Assembly (NCBI RefSeq): GCF_002632755.1
Contig: NZ_NJAK01000001.1
Span: 1-64,000 of the forward strand
From: Xenorhabdus ishibashii
Lineage (GTDB): Bacteria > Pseudomonadota > Gammaproteobacteria > Enterobacterales > Enterobacteriaceae
Direction: 5' to 3'
Length of the DNA stretch: 64,000 bases
The number at the start of each line of letters is the position of its first letter. Positions within the stretch are counted from its first letter, which is position 1. Below, piece by piece: positions 61,895-64,000 of this stretch. Below the pieces are notes generated by a model. It searched no databases. It saw only the letters and a program-made list of their open reading frames with translations, and had not been told where the DNA came from. The position numbers and the translations under genes are program-made.

Positions 61895-62046
61895 AATCTT
61901 ATTTCTCCACAAAGAAAGATAACAATCTGCAAGGTAAAGCCTTACCATCTGAGTCCAGTATGAAATCATTTCCTTTGTTATTTAAATACTACACGCAGAA
62001 GCGTGAATATTAGGGCAAGATCACAAATTGCGAATGTTTTTTGATC

Positions 62047-62074
62047 AAAAAAAAGGTGCTGTAATGACAGCACC
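62047..62074 (-). terminator. Terminator of adiC
   Basis: GGTGCTGT-CATT-ACAGCACC followed by T8 in the minus direction, immediately after the adiC stop. Confidence 0.85.
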
Positions 62075-62101
62075 AAAATATGTGACACCCTAAAATCGGA
62101 A

Positions 62102-63445
62102 TTAATCTTTTTTATCTAATGGAAAAGGGACAGGATGTTTCGTATTGTAGTTAAAGGTATACATCGCCGTTATCACCATCATAACAACGAGTGTCCATAC
62201 CACTTCTTTTGCTCCAGTCCCTAAAACCGCCCAGATGCAATAAATGAAGGCAATAAACGTAATGATGATATATCGCGTTTTTTCTTGCCCAAGATGACCA
62301 TGACCAATTAGCAGCAGAGCTGCACAGGTATACAGGTAAGGTATCAGGGTAAAAATAACCGAAACGGAAGAGACCAACCCAAATTCTTTCGCTGCATTTG
62401 GCGAAATACTACTGAGTTGGAAAATCGTCATTAGAACCCCTAGGATCAACAAACCCGCAACCGGAGTCCCTGCTTTGTTCACTTTGGCAAAGATTGAAGG
62501 AAACAGCCCATCGTCTGCGGCAGCTTTGGCTGTTTGCCCTGCAAGCAATGTCCAGCCTCCTAATGATCCCAAACAGCCTGCCGCAGCACAAAATGCAACC
62601 ACGGCTCCAGCGGTATCACCCAATGCCAATCGGGCAGCATCACCAAAAGGTGACGATGAGATTTTCAACGCCGCGTTAGGGATCATGCCCATAATCACGC
62701 TGCTGGACAGAACATAACAGACGGCCGCGATAAGCACACCACCAATAGTCGCAATCGGCACGTTACGCTTAGGATCTTTAACCACACCAGCAGCAACAGA
62801 AGCACTTTCAACACCAATAAAAGACCATAATGTTACGTTTAAGATACTCTGAATGGCGCCAAAGGTATTCAATCCACTGACGTTCCACGCATCCATATAG
62901 GTCTTACCGTTGAACCAGAACCAACCCAATACGGCGGTTGCTACAATCGGAATCAACGCTAAGGTTGTCGCTACCGCTTGCACTCTGGTAATAACATGTG
63001 GTCCGATAATGTTCAAAATGACAAATATCCACAGTATGACTGTACAAGTGATGGTTAAAATAATGGGATCTTTCAGGATGGGGAAAAAATAACTCAGGTA
63101 ACCAACGCCAATCACAACCATTGCGATATTACCGATCCAACACGCCAGCCAATATAAAATATTAGTCTGATAGCCTAAAAAAGGGCCAAAGGCTCGTCGT
63201 GCATAGGCATAAGAACCGCCTGGACTGTCATCCAGTGAGGAGATTTTCGCATAGACAATCGATAACCCCACGGCACCAATGATAGTCACCAGCCAGCCAA
63301 GGATCGCAATACCTCCGGTTGAAGCCAGGCTGGCTGGCAGAAGAAAAACGCCCGATCCCATGATGTTACCCGCAACCATCAGGGTAACGGGGATCAATCC
63401 GACTTTTTTTGCCTCTGAAACATTTGCCTCTGAAACAATAGCCAT
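62102..63445 (-). CDS. adiC: Arginine:agmatine antiporter AdiC
   Basis: A 447-residue APC transporter with twelve helices: [37 protein letters not shown] and [15 protein letters not shown] are nearly the same as E. coli AdiC, including the Trp and Glu of the substrate gate. Exchanges external arginine for internal agmatine and so removes protons in acid. Preceded by adiA. Confidence 0.95.
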   Translation of the reverse strand: MAIVSEANVSEAKKVGLIPVTLMVAGNIMGSGVFLLPASLASTGGIAILGWLVTIIGAVGLSIVYAKISSLDDSPGGSYAYARRAFGPFLGYQTNILYWLACWIGNIAMVVIGVGYLSYFFPILKDPIILTITCTVILWIFVILNIIGPHVITRVQAVATTLALIPIVATAVLGWFWFNGKTYMDAWNVSGLNTFGAIQSILNVTLWSFIGVESASVAAGVVKDPKRNVPIATIGGVLIAAVCYVLSSSVIMGMIPNAALKISSSPFGDAARLALGDTAGAVVAFCAAAGCLGSLGGWTLLAGQTAKAAADDGLFPSIFAKVNKAGTPVAGLLILGVLMTIFQLSSISPNAAKEFGLVSSVSVIFTLIPYLYTCAALLLIGHGHLGQEKTRYIIITFIAFIYCIWAVLGTGAKEVVWTLVVMMVITAMYTFNYNTKHPVPFPLDKKD

Positions 63446-63462
63446 AATTTATCTTCCCATTT

Positions 63463-64000
63463 TCACTTTTTTATACACATGACGTGATAAATGCCGTCGA
63501 TAATCTCTGTGCCTTCCGTTTCATGCTCAAAACCAGGAAATTCGTGATCCCACTTTTGTAATGCGTGTAAATATCCAATTTGAGGACTGGTTTTATCACC
63601 AAAGTTCTCGCCTGAAAGCAGCATGGGAATACCAGGCGGATATGGGATGATAGAATTCGCAGCAATACGATGAGGTAAATCGTCCAGTGCCACCATCTCC
63701 ACATGATTGGTCACAATGGCCTGATAAGCGGCTCGCGGAGTCATTTCCATTTTAGGTAAACCCGCATATGCCCGATTCAGTTTTTCACCCGGATTATTCT
63801 GCCGTAAATAATCGAACATTTTATCGCCTAACTCTTTTAATCCTAAATGCTCATATACCTCTGGGTGCTGCTCTACCAAATCTGGCAAAACTCTATTCAA
63901 AGGCGTATTAGCATCATAATGGTGTTTGAAAGACAACAAGGTGTTAAGTAATGTGCCCCATTTTCCTTTGGTGATCCCCATTGAAAACAGGAACATAATT
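63463..64000 (-). CDS. adiA: Arginine decarboxylase AdiA (3' part)
   Basis: The C-terminal about 178 residues, extending past the window edge: SGENFGD, GFEHETEGTEIIDGIYHVMCIKK at the end. E. coli AdiA ends in the same way. A PLP decarboxylase making agmatine and CO2; adiC follows after 17 bases. The PLP-lysine region lies outside. Confidence 0.93.
   Translation of the reverse strand, partial: IMFLFSMGITKGKWGTLLNTLLSFKHHYDANTPLNRVLPDLVEQHPEVYEHLGLKELGDKMFDYLRQNNPGEKLNRAYAGLPKMEMTPRAAYQAIVTNHVEMVALDDLPHRIAANSIIPYPPGIPMLLSGENFGDKTSPQIGYLHALQKWDHEFPGFEHETEGTEIIDGIYHVMCIKK

Overview
The window looks like part of a chromosome from an insect-pathogenic member of the Morganellaceae, most likely Xenorhabdus (Photorhabdus is possible). 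I infer this from family resemblance (PhoH, YegD, EndA, AdiA/AdiC, UspF/UspG-type proteins, an omptin, a pertussis/typhoid-toxin-like ADP-ribosyltransferase) and moderate-to-low GC. No database search was possible.

Region 1 (1 to about 13,670, nearly all on the minus strand) has the gene order of a capsid-forming phage-inducible chromosomal island (cf-PICI). From the right it carries integrase, two AlpA-like regulators, a Rha-like regulator, a small plus-strand ribbon-helix-helix repressor, Icd-like and DUF4222-like small genes, a 903-residue primase-helicase, an iteron-rich putative origin, and then a complete HK97-type head module (capsid, protease, portal, connector, HNH, TerS, TerL). No tail or lysis gene is visible. 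Several genes here carry single-base contractions in G/C homopolymers.

Region 2 (about 13,670 to 36,870) is the right part of a lambdoid prophage: truncated terL, terS, HNH, lysis genes (holins, muralytic enzyme, Rz/Rz1), a moron block (adenine methyltransferase, membrane protein, structured RNA, MazF-like toxin), antiterminator Q, primase and helicase, cro/cI with operators, and a long leftward early operon containing a CsrA homologue, an ORF6N antirepressor, an excisionase-like gene and an integrase. Its terL stops exactly where the island integrase lies, so the island appears to sit inside terL of this prophage. The rest of the prophage should lie left of the window.

Region 3 (36,870 to 64,000) is host chromosome. 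The prophage interrupts a TAXI-type solute-binding gene, leaving its 3' end next to an intact TRAP permease and lhgO. Then come a patch of decayed mobile DNA (MFS fragment, IS30 remnant, MITE-like element, heptanucleotide repeat), an MFS exporter, a truncated SDR, an omptin lacking its catalytic loop, HutD/Ves and MocR-type genes, yegD, a group of secreted proteins (a metzincin protease, two related small proteins ending in LWVGPDA-F/W, and a domain-permuted pair), cyanide-insensitive-type cytochrome bd genes, an OspC-like effector, phoH with a PHO box and an apparent attenuator, endA, two universal stress proteins, a pertussis S1/PltA-like ADP-ribosyltransferase, and adiC with the 3' end of adiA.

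Functionally the window joins two nested mobile elements, where the inner one has probably disabled packaging by the outer one, to a host segment enriched for secreted virulence-type proteins and for stress and acid adaptation.
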